NCBI RefSeq assembly: GCF_002895925.1 | Contig: NZ_NWUO01000010.1 | Coordinates: forward strand, 120,874-184,873 | Origin: Mixta theicola | GTDB lineage: Bacteria > Pseudomonadota > Gammaproteobacteria > Enterobacterales > Enterobacteriaceae | DNA: 64,000 bases | Reading direction: 5' to 3' | Shown here: positions 11,634 to 21,616 of the stretch, piece after piece | How positions within the stretch are numbered: the first letter of the stretch is position 1 | Layout: each line of letters begins with the position of its first letter | Notes under the pieces: model-generated | What the model was told of the DNA's origin: nothing | What the model saw: the letters and a program-made list of their open reading frames with translations, nothing else | Database searches by the model: none | Position numbers and translations under genes: made by a program

Positions 11634-12626
11634 ATGAGCCAGAATACGCTGAAAGTTAACGAGTTACATGAAGATGCGGAATTCGACGAGAACGGAGCTG
11701 AGATTTTCGACGAGAAGGCTCTTGTTGAAAATGAACCTGGTGATAATGAACTAGCTGAAGAAGAGTTGTTGTCACAGGGTGCGACGCAACGTGTTTTAGA
11801 TGCGACGCAGCTTTACCTCGGTGAGATTGGTTATTCGCCACTTTTAACGGCAGAGGAAGAGGTTTTCTTCGCTCGCCGCGCATTGAAAGGCGACATACCT
11901 TCTCGTCGTCGCATGATTGAAAGTAACTTACGACTGGTGGTAAAGATTGCTCGTCGTTACAGCAATCGTGGTCTGGCGCTGTTGGACCTGATTGAAGAGG
12001 GCAACCTTGGCTTGATTCGTGCTGTTGAGAAGTTTGACCCGGAGCGTGGGTTCCGTTTCTCAACATACGCCACCTGGTGGATTCGTCAAACGATTGAACG
12101 GGCAATTATGAACCAAACCCGTACCATTCGTCTGCCGATTCACATCGTCAAGGAGTTGAACGTTTATCTGCGCACCGCGCGTGAACTGTCGCACAAGCTG
12201 GATCATGAGCCGAGTGCGGAAGAGATCGCCGAGCAGCTGGATAAACCGGTTGATGACGTAAGCCGTATGTTGCGTCTCAACGAACGCATTACCTCAGTTG
12301 ATACGCCGTTAGGCGGTGATTCTGAGAAAGCGCTGCTGGACATTCTGGCCGATGAGAAAGATAACGGCCCGGAAGACACCACGCAGGACGATGACATGAA
12401 ACAGAGCATCGTTAAGTGGCTGTTTGAATTGAATGCTAAGCAGCGTGAAGTACTGGCGCGTCGTTTCGGCCTGTTAGGCTACGAAGCGGCAACGCTTGAG
12501 GATGTGGGCCGTGAAATCGGTCTGACCCGCGAGCGTGTACGTCAGATTCAGGTTGAAGGTCTGCGTCGTCTGCGTGAAATTCTGCAGGCGCAGGGCCTGA
12601 GCATTGAAGCTCTGTTCCGCGAGTAA
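11634..12626 (+). CDS. rpoS: RNA polymerase sigma factor RpoS (sigma-38)
   Basis: Stationary-phase and general-stress sigma factor, 330 aa and intact. Region 1.2 reads [19 protein letters not shown], region 2 contains [55 protein letters not shown], and region 4 ends with the helix-turn-helix [18 protein letters not shown]. It is followed by a strong terminator and the convergent mutS. Confidence 0.98.
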   Translation: MSQNTLKVNELHEDAEFDENGAEIFDEKALVENEPGDNELAEEELLSQGATQRVLDATQLYLGEIGYSPLLTAEEEVFFARRALKGDIPSRRRMIESNLRLVVKIARRYSNRGLALLDLIEEGNLGLIRAVEKFDPERGFRFSTYATWWIRQTIERAIMNQTRTIRLPIHIVKELNVYLRTARELSHKLDHEPSAEEIAEQLDKPVDDVSRMLRLNERITSVDTPLGGDSEKALLDILADEKDNGPEDTTQDDDMKQSIVKWLFELNAKQREVLARRFGLLGYEAATLEDVGREIGLTRERVRQIQVEGLRRLREILQAQGLSIEALFRE

Positions 12627-12652
12627 CAATGTTCCTGCAATAAGGTAATGCG

Positions 12653-12684
12653 AAAGCGGTGGTCTCAGACCACCGCTTTTTTAT
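12653..12684 (+). terminator. rpoS intrinsic terminator
   Basis: AAAGCGGTGGTCT and its complement AGACCACCGCTTT form a 13-bp arm pair around a very short centre, followed by a T-run, 26 bases after the rpoS stop. The symmetric flanks (A-run before, T-run after) suggest it also serves the convergent mutS. Confidence 0.92.
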
Positions 12685-12714
12685 TGCCTGTATGCAGCGT
12701 GAAGGCCGGGCTGT

Positions 12715-15276
12715 TTACAGCAGCGATTTGAGCCGATAAATCCATTCCAGCGCCTGACGCGGCGAAAGCGTATCGGGATCTAACGCTGCCAGCGCCTCAA
12801 CCGCGGGCGAAGTCTCTTCGACCAGCAGCGGCAGCTGTGGGCCATCAGCGTTCGTTGCCGCAGCCGTGCCCGATAACGCCTCCAGCTCTTTCAGTTTTTG
12901 CCGTGCGCGCTTAATTACCTCTTTCGGTACGCCCGCCAGCGCGGCAACCGCCAGGCCATAGCTTTTACTGGCCGCGCCTTCCTGTACGCTGTGCATAAAA
13001 GCGATGGTATCCCCATGCTCCACGGCATCCAGATGGACGTTGGCTACGCCTTCCATTTTTTCAGCCAGGGTTGTCAGCTCAAAATAGTGGGTAGCGAACA
13101 GCGTCATGGCCTTAATACGGCTGGCAAGGCTCTCGGCACAGGCCCAGGCAAGGGAAAGACCGTCATAGGTTGAGGTTCCCCGACCAATCTCATCCATCAA
13201 CACCAGGCTGTGTTCGGTTGCGTTATGCAGAATATTCGCGGTTTCGGTCATCTCCACCATAAAGGTTGAGCGGCCTGAAGCGAGATCGTCCGCCGCACCG
13301 ACGCGCGTAAAGATACGATCGACCGGGCCGATAGTCGCCTGCTCTGCCGGAACAAAGCTGCCGATACAGGCCATCAGCACGATCAGCGCCGTTTGCCGCA
13401 TATAGGTACTTTTACCGCCCATATTCGGACCGGTAATCACCAGCATACGGCGCTGCGGCGAAAGCGAAAGCGGATTGGCAATAAAGGGCTCTTTCAGCAC
13501 CTGTTCTACCACCGGATGACGGCCACCGGAGAGTTTGATTCCGGGCTTATCGCTTAATATCGGGCGCGTATAGTTTAGCGTCCAGGCGCGTTCGGCCAGG
13601 TTGGTTAACACATCCATCTCGGCCAGCGCGGCGGCGCTTTGCAGCAGCGCATCCAGGTGCGGCAACAGCAGATCGAAGAGTTCATCGTAGAGCGCTTTTT
13701 CCAGCGCCAGCGCCTTACCCTTAGAGGTAAGCACTTTATCTTCGTACTCTTTCAGCTCTGGAATAATGTAACGTTCGGCATTTTTCAACGTCTGGCGGCG
13801 CACGTAGTGTATCGGCACCAGATGGCTCTGTCCGCGGCTGACCTGGATGTAATAACCATGTACCGCATTAAAGCCGACCTTCAACGTGTCCAGCCCCAGC
13901 TTTTCACGCTCGCGGATTTCAAGACGATCGAGATAATCGGTCGCGCCATCGGCCAGCGCGCGCCATTCATCCAGCTCGGCGTGGTAACCCGGCGCAATCA
14001 CGCCGCCGTCACGCACCAGTACCGGCGGCGCTTCGATAACGGCGTGCTCCAGCAGCTCGCGAAGTTCGCTAAACTCACCCATCTGCTGGCGCAGCACGGG
14101 AAGATGTCCGGCATCCACGTTGGCTAATAAAATGTTCAGTTCCGGCAGCTGTTGGAAGGCGTGACGCATACGTGCCAAATCGCGCGGACGCGCGGTACGT
14201 AATGCCAGACGCGCCAGAATTCGTTCTAAATCGCCAACCTGACGCAGTATCGGCTGAAGATCGCCGCTGAGATCCTGCAAGGCGGCAATGCTTTCCTGAC
14301 GTTGCGTAATGACGCGGCTATCCCTGACGGGCGTATGCAGCCAGCGTTTCAGCATGCGGCTGCCCATCGGCGTGACCGTTTTATCCAGCACGGCGGCCAG
14401 CGTGTTATCAACGCCGCCCGCCAGATTCTGGGTAATTTCCAGGTTACGCCGCGTGGCGGCATCCATGATGATGCTGTCCTGCTGGCGCTCCATAGTCAGC
14501 GAGCGGATATGCGGCAGCGAGGTGCGCTGCGTATCTTTTACATACTGCAGCAGGCAACCGGCGGCGCGCAGCGCGACATGCGCATTTTCAACGCCGAAAC
14601 CGATGAGATCGCGCGTGCCGAACTGCAGGTTAAGCTGCTGACGAGCGGTATCCAGTTCATATTCCCAGAGCGGACGACGGCGCATACCGCGGCGATTTTC
14701 AATCAGATCCATCGCGGCAAAATTTTCAGGGTAGAGCAGCTCGGCAGGGTTAGTGCGCTGCAGCTCGGCGGCCATCGCTTCGTGGTCTGCCGGTTCGGTC
14801 AGCAGGAAGCGGCCCGAACTAATATCCAGCGTGGCATAGCCGAAACCGCGCGCGTCCTGCCAGATAGCCGCCAGTAAATTGTCCTGGCGTTCGTTAAGCA
14901 GGGCTTCATCGCTAATGGTACCCGGCGTGACGATGCGCACCACTTTGCGCTCTACCGGCCCTTTGCTCAGCGCCGGATCGCCAATCTGTTCGCAAATAGC
15001 CACCGACTCGCCCAGCTGCACCAGCCTGGCCAGATAGTTTTCCACGGCGTGATAAGGCACGCCCGCCATGGGGATCGGCTCACCGGCGGAGGCACCGCGC
15101 TTAGTCAGGGAAATATCCAACAGTTGAGACGCGCGTTTGGCATCGTCATAAAACAGTTCATAGAAATCACCCATGCGATAAAACAGCAGGATGTCGGGAT
15201 GCTGTGCCTTCAGACGAAGATACTGCTGCATCATGGGAGTATGGGCGTCAATGCCATTTGGTTCTTTACTTTTCAA
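12715..15276 (-). CDS. mutS: DNA mismatch repair protein MutS
   Basis: Mismatch-recognition ATPase, 853 aa, full length. The mismatch-binding Phe-X-Glu (F38-Y39-E40 in GDFYELF) is present. The ATPase domain has Walker [10 protein letters not shown] and the [12 protein letters not shown] motif, and the C-terminus ends in [16 protein letters not shown]. It forms the left border of the accessory region, a locus well known for gene gain and loss in enterobacteria. Confidence 0.98.
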   Translation of the reverse strand: MKSKEPNGIDAHTPMMQQYLRLKAQHPDILLFYRMGDFYELFYDDAKRASQLLDISLTKRGASAGEPIPMAGVPYHAVENYLARLVQLGESVAICEQIGDPALSKGPVERKVVRIVTPGTISDEALLNERQDNLLAAIWQDARGFGYATLDISSGRFLLTEPADHEAMAAELQRTNPAELLYPENFAAMDLIENRRGMRRRPLWEYELDTARQQLNLQFGTRDLIGFGVENAHVALRAAGCLLQYVKDTQRTSLPHIRSLTMERQQDSIIMDAATRRNLEITQNLAGGVDNTLAAVLDKTVTPMGSRMLKRWLHTPVRDSRVITQRQESIAALQDLSGDLQPILRQVGDLERILARLALRTARPRDLARMRHAFQQLPELNILLANVDAGHLPVLRQQMGEFSELRELLEHAVIEAPPVLVRDGGVIAPGYHAELDEWRALADGATDYLDRLEIREREKLGLDTLKVGFNAVHGYYIQVSRGQSHLVPIHYVRRQTLKNAERYIIPELKEYEDKVLTSKGKALALEKALYDELFDLLLPHLDALLQSAAALAEMDVLTNLAERAWTLNYTRPILSDKPGIKLSGGRHPVVEQVLKEPFIANPLSLSPQRRMLVITGPNMGGKSTYMRQTALIVLMACIGSFVPAEQATIGPVDRIFTRVGAADDLASGRSTFMVEMTETANILHNATEHSLVLMDEIGRGTSTYDGLSLAWACAESLASRIKAMTLFATHYFELTTLAEKMEGVANVHLDAVEHGDTIAFMHSVQEGAASKSYGLAVAALAGVPKEVIKRARQKLKELEALSGTAAATNADGPQLPLLVEETSPAVEALAALDPDTLSPRQALEWIYRLKSLL

Positions 15277-16320
15277 TGTATTAAGCTCTCTTCTTTATTT
15301 CCTGGGGCGCTATTGGGGCTTTTTTATCATGTCCCATTGCTTCCAGCGATTCCCAAATCCGTAAATTTTCTGCGGCACTTTCATTTTCCATTCAGCGGCC
15401 ATACACATGGATCAACATCAAATAGTCAGCGTGACCCATCTGTTTCGCGATGAATGCAATGTTACCGTGGGCCATCAGATTCCAGCACGCAAATGGAGCC
15501 GGAGTTGGGAGACTGTCCTGTAGCGGATCCCTGAGCGCCGTACTATGTTTTGCTATAACACCCGTATGCTAGTGGTTCGATACAGAATATTAAACTGATT
15601 CTTTCTGCATGTGGTCGCCGGTAAGAATACAGGGTGAATATCAATATCCTCTGGTTTTTTATGCAATTCTTTCATTTTTATCCGCAATGCGGGAAGCATC
15701 GCAGTAAATTTTCTCTGCTCTGAAAGGGCAGCCACTGTTGATAGGGAAAGCTGAATAGTTCGGATTTCATCAGCCCTGGCTTTGTCATCCGGCTATCTGA
15801 GTATTCTATTGAAATGCTTATCTTTTTTTAACAGGAACGACATCCTCTCTGGCCAGGATGCTGACTTCACCGGGGCGGATGCCGGTATAGGAGAGTATTA
15901 TATTTCTGTGGGATTGATGAATATATGCAGGCTGGGTTCTTCTGTCGTCTTCGCGAGTGAGCGGATCCGGGGGGATGTTGACTTTTTGGCCGGACGAAGC
16001 TCATCAGATAAATTATTTCTGGTATACCCGTTTTGTTCAGCAAAATGCAAAAAAGTCATTGCTGCCATGTAGTAGTGTGGCATTTACTGCACGCGTATTA
16101 AGTAACTCAGAACGCAGGCGCATAGGGAATATTGCAGCATTCGGGCATTACAATGACAACCATCCCACAGCGTGCTGGGATGCCTCTCGCCGAGAGAATA
16201 TCGACGCCAGCGGGTAAACTTAACTTAGAGACAAAAGCTGTCTGGAGATGGCGGGTTAAGATCGGTTTCATTACGCTTTCATGCTGATGGATCTGAATTT
16301 CAGCTTTTTACTATGTCAGT
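15277..16320. other. 1-kb stretch without a recognisable gene
   Basis: AT-rich sequence between mutS and the AHL synthase. Only short open frames occur: a 38-codon one from 15408 (MDQHQIVSVTHLF) and a 96-codon one from 15782, neither matching a family I know. A 7-bp hairpin CATCCCA / TGGGATG sits at 16161-16182 without a U-tract. It looks like degraded accessory DNA at an island border. Confidence 0.5.
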
Positions 16321-16893
16321 TTACTGAAATAGTGCAGATCGGGTTTTTTCCTCCAGGTGTATTTCCAGGGCGATGGCCCGCTCTTTGCCTATATTAAGCG
16401 GCTTACCAAATCTTGTTATATCAATACCTGCATGGCGGAGTAATCGTTCGATAGCAACCGTTGTTACGGTGACATATTTATCTATACCTTTCTCATCAGC
16501 GAACGTAACAATCTTTCTCATTGCTTCCATCGCGCGTTGAGCAAAACCAAAGTTACAATCGCTCTCAGTTTCAATAGCAAATCGGCTCAACTCCCAGACA
16601 CGTTCACTGACCGGAGCCCGTTCACCATGCAGTAGTTCTGGAAAGGTATCCTTCAGCATATATGGGCCTTCTGTTGGTAATAAACGCCAGCAGCCGCAAA
16701 CATCATCTGTTTTATTACGGATGACCATGTAATAAGGGTCAAGAGCATCATAGCCATCAATCTCCATGCCGCTTAATATGGGTACTTCCCAGCCCATACG
16801 ATCTTTAAACACTTTGGCTCGTAATTTATGAATGTCACACAGTTCGACTTTATTTAATTTATTACGTGGTTCAATTATGATGCTGGATTCCAT
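16321..16893 (-). CDS. LasI-like acyl-homoserine lactone synthase (LuxI family)
   Basis: Makes an AHL quorum signal from SAM and acyl-ACP. It is 190 aa from the ATG at 16893, chosen because AAGGA lies 10 bases upstream; the ATG at 16902 is only one base from that AAGGA. The invariant LuxI residues are present: R25, F29, W35, D46, D49, R70, E101 and R104. Stretches such as MEIDGYDAL, GPYMLKDTFPELLHG and WELSRFAI closely resemble LasI of Pseudomonas. VTVTT at 141-145 includes the threonine associated with 3-oxo-acyl preference, so a 3-oxo-AHL is a reasonable guess. The gene is divergent from the polyketide operon. Confidence 0.93.
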   Translation of the reverse strand: MESSIIIEPRNKLNKVELCDIHKLRAKVFKDRMGWEVPILSGMEIDGYDALDPYYMVIRNKTDDVCGCWRLLPTEGPYMLKDTFPELLHGERAPVSERVWELSRFAIETESDCNFGFAQRAMEAMRKIVTFADEKGIDKYVTVTTVAIERLLRHAGIDITRFGKPLNIGKERAIALEIHLEEKTRSALFQ

Positions 16894-17143
16894 ATGAATC
16901 ATTTCCTTATATAATGCGAGAGCTTTCTGGTGTTGGTTAATTTATTTTATTTTTTAAATTCGGGTTACTAGCAGTCCTGATAGGGCAAGGGCTTTTGATG
17001 GGGTAATTCCTGCCAAAAGTTAATTAAAACAAGAGGTTATTTTTTGTTCCTTTTCAATGGATCATTTTAGCTATCGCTTTTTAGTTTGATTAATATACTT
17101 AACGCGTTGAAATAAATATTTTTATTCTGCTTTGCTATTTGTT

Positions 17144-17163
17144 ACCTATCAACTTTGCTAGGT
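17144..17163. promoter_or_regulatory. lux/las-type box
   Basis: The 20-mer ACCTATCAACTTTGCTAGGT is a strong dyad: ACCTA/TAGGT outer arms and CAA/TTG inner arms, with mismatches only at two symmetric pairs. It fits the las-rhl box pattern CT-N12-AG and the overall lux-box form. It lies between luxI (-) and the ketoreductase gene (+), so the LasR-like protein encoded at 31659-32387 is the likely binder. Confidence 0.7.
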
Positions 17164-17184
17164 TTCATCTGTAGAAGATCATGC

Positions 17185-17190
17185 TTTAAT
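17185..17190 (+). promoter_or_regulatory. -10 element of the polyketide operon
   Basis: TTTAAT begins 22 bases after the end of the lux box (21 bases between), about the spacing of class II LuxR-activated promoters where the box overlaps -35. Transcription would start near 17197, leaving a leader of about 107 bases before the ATG at 17304. Confidence 0.5.
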
Positions 17191-17303
17191 ACCAGCATCA
17201 ACTTTTCAGCTTATATCCTGAATTTTGTTAAGCATGGATACGGGTCCTGGATATAAATGGATTTAAATATTCCAAAGTGGGAAATATTGTCAGGAATTTA
17301 AAA

Positions 17304-18104
17304 ATGATTACGTTAGAGCATCAAGAATATAAAAGAGTATTAATAACCGGTGCCACTGGTGGGATTGGCAAATCAATTGCGCAAAGGCTCTGCCAGGACG
17401 GCTTTTCACCCATTTTAGTTGCGCGCTCTGCAGAGCGGCTGATGCAACTGGCTCGGGATCTGAGCCTGCAGCACCCGCATCTTGATGTTATTAGTGAAGT
17501 TTGTGATGTCTCAGTTTCGGCTGATGTGCGGGATCTTTTTAAGCGCTTAGAGAAGCGTGAAATCATGATTAACGTGTTAGTTAATGGTGCTGGCATATCG
17601 GGTGGCGGTATTACGTCTATGATTAGCGACGAACTATGGCTAAATGTCATTAATACTAATATGAACGGTATGTTCTACTTCACGCGTGAATTGCTGCGTT
17701 TAGCCATGATGCCTTACGGTGGACGCATTATTAACATCGCATCAACGGGCGGGAAACAAGGGGTAATTCACGGTGCGCCTTATTGCGCATCCAAACACGG
17801 TATGGTGGGGTTTAGTAAATCCCTGGGGCTTGAACTGGCACGTAATAATTCAGGTATTACCGTTAATGCCATTTGTCCGGGATTTGTTGAAACGGATATG
17901 GCAGAAAGGGTCAGAGAACATTATGCCGCTATCTGGGGAGTAGAGAAGGAAGTGGCAAAGCGGCGGGTGGAAGAAAGAATTCCGCTTGGAAGATATATCA
18001 CAGCGGATGAAGTAGCTGCCATGGTTTCATATATTGCTTCACCAGTATCCAGCGGCATTACCGCACAGGCAATAAATGTTTGCGGCGGACTTGGTAATTA
18101 CTGA
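17304..18104 (+). CDS. ActIII-like polyketide C-9 ketoreductase (AntA-like)
   Basis: NADPH-dependent SDR that reduces one carbonyl of the nascent poly-beta-keto chain. It is 266 aa from the ATG at 17304 (AGGA 8 bases upstream); an upstream GTG at 17277 lacks such a site. The cofactor motif is TGATGGIG (15-22) and the catalytic residues are S147, Y160 and K164. ASTGGKQGV, GFVETDMAERVREHY and the C-terminus NVCGGLGNY are hallmarks of actinorhodin-type KRs, which act at C-9 of octaketides. It is the first gene of the operon, corresponding in position and family to antA of Photorhabdus. Confidence 0.9.
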   Translation: MITLEHQEYKRVLITGATGGIGKSIAQRLCQDGFSPILVARSAERLMQLARDLSLQHPHLDVISEVCDVSVSADVRDLFKRLEKREIMINVLVNGAGISGGGITSMISDELWLNVINTNMNGMFYFTRELLRLAMMPYGGRIINIASTGGKQGVIHGAPYCASKHGMVGFSKSLGLELARNNSGITVNAICPGFVETDMAERVREHYAAIWGVEKEVAKRRVEERIPLGRYITADEVAAMVSYIASPVSSGITAQAINVCGGLGNY

Positions 18105-18122
18105 TTTTACCAAGGGAATAGT

Positions 18123-18779
18123 ATGTGCAGCTGGACTGATATATGGATTGCGAAAATAAAAGAAACAGATGAAATTTCTATATTAGCACTGCTGAGGAAA
18201 GAAGACCGTAAACGTTACGAGCAAATAATTCCGCCCGACAGAAAACGTAATTTTGCATTTAGAAGAGCAGTGTTAGATTTTGTACTGCATCATTATGTTA
18301 ATTCATACACGATTATTCATGATGCAAAGGGTAAGCCATATATTGTTTCTGCAGAAGATAGCGAAAAAATTTTCTTTAGCAGCAGCTCTTCGGCTGAATT
18401 ATGTGTGGTGGCAGTTTCAGGCGAGATGATTGGTGTCGATCTTGAAAGAAAACGACAAACAGTTAATCTGGTTAGCATTTGTGATGAATATTTAGCAGCA
18501 TTTCGCGATACAGATGATATATGGAAAAAAAGCCGGGTCGTTAAGCAATTAGCAGCATGTGCATGGTGCCGGATGGAGTCATTCATTAAGCTTAATGGTT
18601 TAACCTTGCATGCGATGCTATTTGGTAAACAGAATAAATTATCTGACAAGCACGCAGAAATAATCAGCGCAGATACTATTATTACTGGTGATGACTATGT
18701 CTGTGCAATATCGCAATTAGAACATGTTGAGTCGAAAAATATTTATCACATCAGTTTTGAGAAAATCCATCGTGAATGA
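18123..18779 (+). CDS. 4'-phosphopantetheinyl transferase, Sfp type (AntB-like)
   Basis: Predicted to load phosphopantetheine onto the cluster's ACP. It is 218 aa. The Mg-binding motif GVDLE (104-108) and WCRMESFIK (148-156) match the P2 and P3 motifs; E152 and K156 are kept, but the usual lysine before the glutamate is M151. FSSSSSAELCVVAVS (85-99) replaces the typical FNxSHS motif and lacks its histidine. The gene follows the KR by 18 bases with an AAGGGA site and overlaps the next gene by 8 bases. A dedicated PPTase suggests the ACP is a poor substrate for the housekeeping enzyme. Confidence 0.85.
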   Translation: MCSWTDIWIAKIKETDEISILALLRKEDRKRYEQIIPPDRKRNFAFRRAVLDFVLHHYVNSYTIIHDAKGKPYIVSAEDSEKIFFSSSSSAELCVVAVSGEMIGVDLERKRQTVNLVSICDEYLAAFRDTDDIWKKSRVVKQLAACAWCRMESFIKLNGLTLHAMLFGKQNKLSDKHAEIISADTIITGDDYVCAISQLEHVESKNIYHISFEKIHRE

Positions 18780-19602
18780 GAAAAAAAGAATTGTTGATTT
18801 AAGTGTGGATATAGACCCGGATTTTTGGGAGCCGCAAAAAATAACGCGAAAAATTGTTAATCACAAGTCTGGGGCAGATAAATTAGGTAAAAGCTATTTA
18901 TATTTCCAGTCAGTAAGCTTTTTACGTCGCCTCTGGATGAAAATAGTAAAACCTAAGAAATACTATATTGATCACAGAGACTTTCCGGATGGTATGGGGC
19001 TTTCTTTAATGACTTATAGTCTGACAACGCATACGGGAACACATATTGATGCTCCTTATCATTACGGCTGGCGGTCAGATAAAAACGGGTTACAAAAGAC
19101 AGTAACGGATATTCCTCTTTCCTGGTGTTATGGTCGCGGTGTCTTGCTCGATTTTTCTGATGGGAATACGGTTATTGATTCAGATAATGTGCAAAAAAAA
19201 CTGGCTGAAACAGGCCATGAACTGATGAGTGGCGATATTGTTCTGATCAACACTGGCGCTTATAAAAAACTGGGTAAACGTGAATATTTTACAGATTATC
19301 AGGCAGTTAATATTAGCGCCCTGGCCTGGCTTATCGAACGAGGCGTTCGTGTTATTGGTACTGATGCTTTTAGCTTTGATCGACCTTTTTGCGACATGAT
19401 CGCTGATTATAAACGTTCGGGAAATAAAGATGTGCTATGGCCTGCTCATTTTTTTGGCAGAGACCATGAATACCTACAGATTGAGCGATTAGGTAATCTT
19501 GAGGGATTGCCAAACGCTACCGGTTTTAAGGTTTGTTGTTTTCCTGTTAAGTTAAAAAATGCGGATGCTGCGTGGAGCAGAGTGGTCGCTATTATTGATT
19601 AG
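18772..19602 (+). CDS. Metal-dependent cyclase-family protein (AntC-like)
   Basis: Member of the cyclase/kynurenine-formamidase fold (PF04199-type), marked by HTGTHIDAPYH at 87-97 and FDRPF near 205. In aromatic polyketide clusters this family closes later rings. It is 276 aa from the GTG at 18772, inside the end of the PPTase gene (overlap GTGAATGA), implying translational coupling; an open extension to 18724 runs deep into the PPTase and is not family-like. Its position as third gene matches antC. Confidence 0.8.
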   Translation: MNEKKRIVDLSVDIDPDFWEPQKITRKIVNHKSGADKLGKSYLYFQSVSFLRRLWMKIVKPKKYYIDHRDFPDGMGLSLMTYSLTTHTGTHIDAPYHYGWRSDKNGLQKTVTDIPLSWCYGRGVLLDFSDGNTVIDSDNVQKKLAETGHELMSGDIVLINTGAYKKLGKREYFTDYQAVNISALAWLIERGVRVIGTDAFSFDRPFCDMIADYKRSGNKDVLWPAHFFGRDHEYLQIERLGNLEGLPNATGFKVCCFPVKLKNADAAWSRVVAIID

Positions 19603-19661
19603 TTAAGTTTTTTCTAATTATCATCTTTTTCAAAAAATAGAGTTTACTTGCGGAGATATTA

Positions 19662-21125
19662 GTGGTGAATAAAGAGTTGACGAAGCCTTATCCGAACAAA
19701 TGCTATTTGCCATTTGTTCTGTATCCACCCGGTATGCATAAAAATATGGAAGGTAGCGATTTTGTTACCAATCACGTTAATATGGAACAGGATGGCGTTG
19801 ATTTTACTTTATATATTGGTATTCCTTTTTGCCGGAAGCGTTGTAAGTCTTGCCCTTATTTCATTAAATTACTACCAGAAAATGATAAGCGAAATCGGGA
19901 GGATGAGTTTGTCGATGCTTTGCTTAAAGATATGAAAAAGTGGTCCCGGTTTAAAAAATTTGGGGAAGGGAATCTGAAAAGCATTTTCATCGGTGGAGGG
20001 ACCGGGAGTATTTTAAAAACAGAAAATATTAAGCGTATAGTTGATGCTGTTTTTGATAATTTTCAGGTTGATAAAGAGTATGAATTTACCCTGGAAGGTA
20101 ATGCCCGGGATTTTGATGATGAAAAAATAAATTATGTTGCAGGTTCACATATTAACCGTTTAAGCCTTGGGGTGCAGTCCTTCCATCCGGAGATTCTGGA
20201 AATTGTAGGATCACCCCATGCCGCTGAGGATAGCATAAGGGTTATTCGTGATTTTCAGGAGAAAGGCCTTACTAATATCCAGATGGATTTGATGTATAAC
20301 ATGCCAGGGCATACTCTGAGTATCTGGAAAAGTGATTTGAGGAAACTCAATGAATTAGGTGTGAAACATTTTACCATTTATCTTTACCGAATTCATAACG
20401 AGACTCCGCAAAGCCAGCTTATAAATCGTGGAAAGGTACAGAAACCAGAAAACCCTGAAAATTCCATGGTCAAGGCTATGTATCGTGAAGCAAAAGAGAT
20501 GGCAGAAAATATGGGATATAAGATGTATATGATGGACCATTTTTGCAAGCCTGGTTATGAAAATAAATACAACCATTCCAACTGGAAGATTGATAACGAT
20601 ACCCTGGCAATTGGACCCGGCTCATATAGCTATTTTGATGGTTATCGTCTTGGGACTGAAGCTGATGTTGAAAAATACATTGAGTATGTTAACCGTGATG
20701 AGTTTTTAATTAGTTCTGTCACAGAGTATATGCCTGCCCGCGTGCAGCGGGAACGCCATGTTGTTTTTTCTCTGGTATATTTTAAAATAGAATATAAGTT
20801 TTATTACAATAAATTTGGCACGCAATTCCTTGATGACTTCGCTGAAGAAGTTGAACGTTTAGAGCGTAAAGGGCTGGTAGAACTTAACGATGATTGCATG
20901 CAGCTAACTGAGCTCGGTTTAATTTGGCATGCAAACGTTATTCTGGAATTTTTTAATTCTGCATTTTGGGGAGATACTGATTCTCTTAATGAGAAAAACT
21001 GGTCCCTGAATGGCGTGATGGTGGAGGTTGGGGCGCGAGAGCGTTCATATTGGCTGGGAGATAAGAACGATACTTCTCCTTTATTAAACATCAACAGTAA
21101 AAAGGAATTAGACTATGTCTCATAA
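19662..21125 (+). CDS. HemN/HemW-like radical SAM enzyme
   Basis: A 487-aa radical SAM protein of the coproporphyrinogen-oxidase-like class. YIGIPFCRKRCKSC carries the cluster-binding CxxxCxxC (C57, C61, C64); FIGGGTGS (near 109-116) is the SAM-binding glycine motif; LSLGVQSFHPEIL and the C-terminal winged-helix-like part (LTELGLIWHANVILEFF) match HemN_C. Such proteins outside haem metabolism include class C methyltransferases and cyclopropanases of natural-product pathways, so C-methylation or another radical modification of the polyketide is possible; the substrate is unknown. The start is GTG at 19662 or 19665 with GGAG upstream. The end overlaps the next gene by 11 bases. I know of no such gene in the Photorhabdus ant operon. 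Confidence 0.85.
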   Translation: MVNKELTKPYPNKCYLPFVLYPPGMHKNMEGSDFVTNHVNMEQDGVDFTLYIGIPFCRKRCKSCPYFIKLLPENDKRNREDEFVDALLKDMKKWSRFKKFGEGNLKSIFIGGGTGSILKTENIKRIVDAVFDNFQVDKEYEFTLEGNARDFDDEKINYVAGSHINRLSLGVQSFHPEILEIVGSPHAAEDSIRVIRDFQEKGLTNIQMDLMYNMPGHTLSIWKSDLRKLNELGVKHFTIYLYRIHNETPQSQLINRGKVQKPENPENSMVKAMYREAKEMAENMGYKMYMMDHFCKPGYENKYNHSNWKIDNDTLAIGPGSYSYFDGYRLGTEADVEKYIEYVNRDEFLISSVTEYMPARVQRERHVVFSLVYFKIEYKFYYNKFGTQFLDDFAEEVERLERKGLVELNDDCMQLTELGLIWHANVILEFFNSAFWGDTDSLNEKNWSLNGVMVEVGARERSYWLGDKNDTSPLLNINSKKELDYVS

Positions 21126-21552
21126 TGTGAAATTTATTGCCTCTTACCAGGTAACAACGCATGCAACTGCTGAAACTATCTGGGCGCTGTGGGCTGATGT
21201 CAACAATTGGGATAAATGGGATTCAGGAATAAATAATGCTGAACTGCATGATGAATTCAAGGCAGGAAATAAATTTTCACTGACTCCGCAAGGTGGAGAA
21301 CCCATTTTAGTTACACTAAAAACGGTAACCCCACAGAAAGAATTTTCAGATGAAACTATATTGCCGTTCGGTGTGCTGAGAAACATTCATTATATAGAGG
21401 AAATTGGTCAGCAGATTACGGTTACACATGAAGTTCAGGCCGAAATTTCACAGGAGGCATATGGATTTTTCAGCAAAGAAATTTGGCCACATATGCAAGG
21501 CGGTTTACCTGAATCAGTAAATAATATTCTTTCTCTGGCTGTAAAAAAATAA
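21115..21552 (+). CDS. SRPBCC-fold (polyketide cyclase/START-like) protein
   Basis: A 145-aa single-domain protein of the Bet v1-like hydrophobic-pocket fold: HATAETIWALWADVNNWDKWDSGI at the N-terminus, a central beta-rich stretch, and the long C-terminal helix. The family includes aromatase/cyclases and other binders of hydrophobic ligands. It overlaps the radical SAM gene by 11 bases, so the two are probably made together and may act on the same intermediate. Exact role unknown. Confidence 0.75.
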   Translation: MSHNVKFIASYQVTTHATAETIWALWADVNNWDKWDSGINNAELHDEFKAGNKFSLTPQGGEPILVTLKTVTPQKEFSDETILPFGVLRNIHYIEEIGQQITVTHEVQAEISQEAYGFFSKEIWPHMQGGLPESVNNILSLAVKK

Positions 21553-21559
21553 ATAAAAA

Positions 21560-21593
21560 CCGGCTTGATTGATGAAGAAATTAATCAGGCTGG
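21560..21593 (+). other. Intra-operon RNA hairpin
   Basis: CCGGCTTGATT (21560-21570) can pair with AATCAGGCTGG (21583-21593) in an 11-bp stem with two G-U pairs, 7 bases after the SRPBCC stop and just before the EVE gene's ribosome site. There is no U-tract, so it is more likely an mRNA processing or stability element than a terminator. Confidence 0.4.
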
Positions 21594-21616
21594 ATTCATT
21601 TAACAGGAGGAGCACG

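Noticed and set aside
14302..14877. 191-aa plus-strand frame inside mutS
   Set aside because: It is a shadow of the long GC-rich mutS gene without its own ribosome site or family match.
16161..16182. Terminator of the AHL synthase gene
   Set aside because: The hairpin is 140 bases beyond the stop and has no U-tract on the relevant strand.
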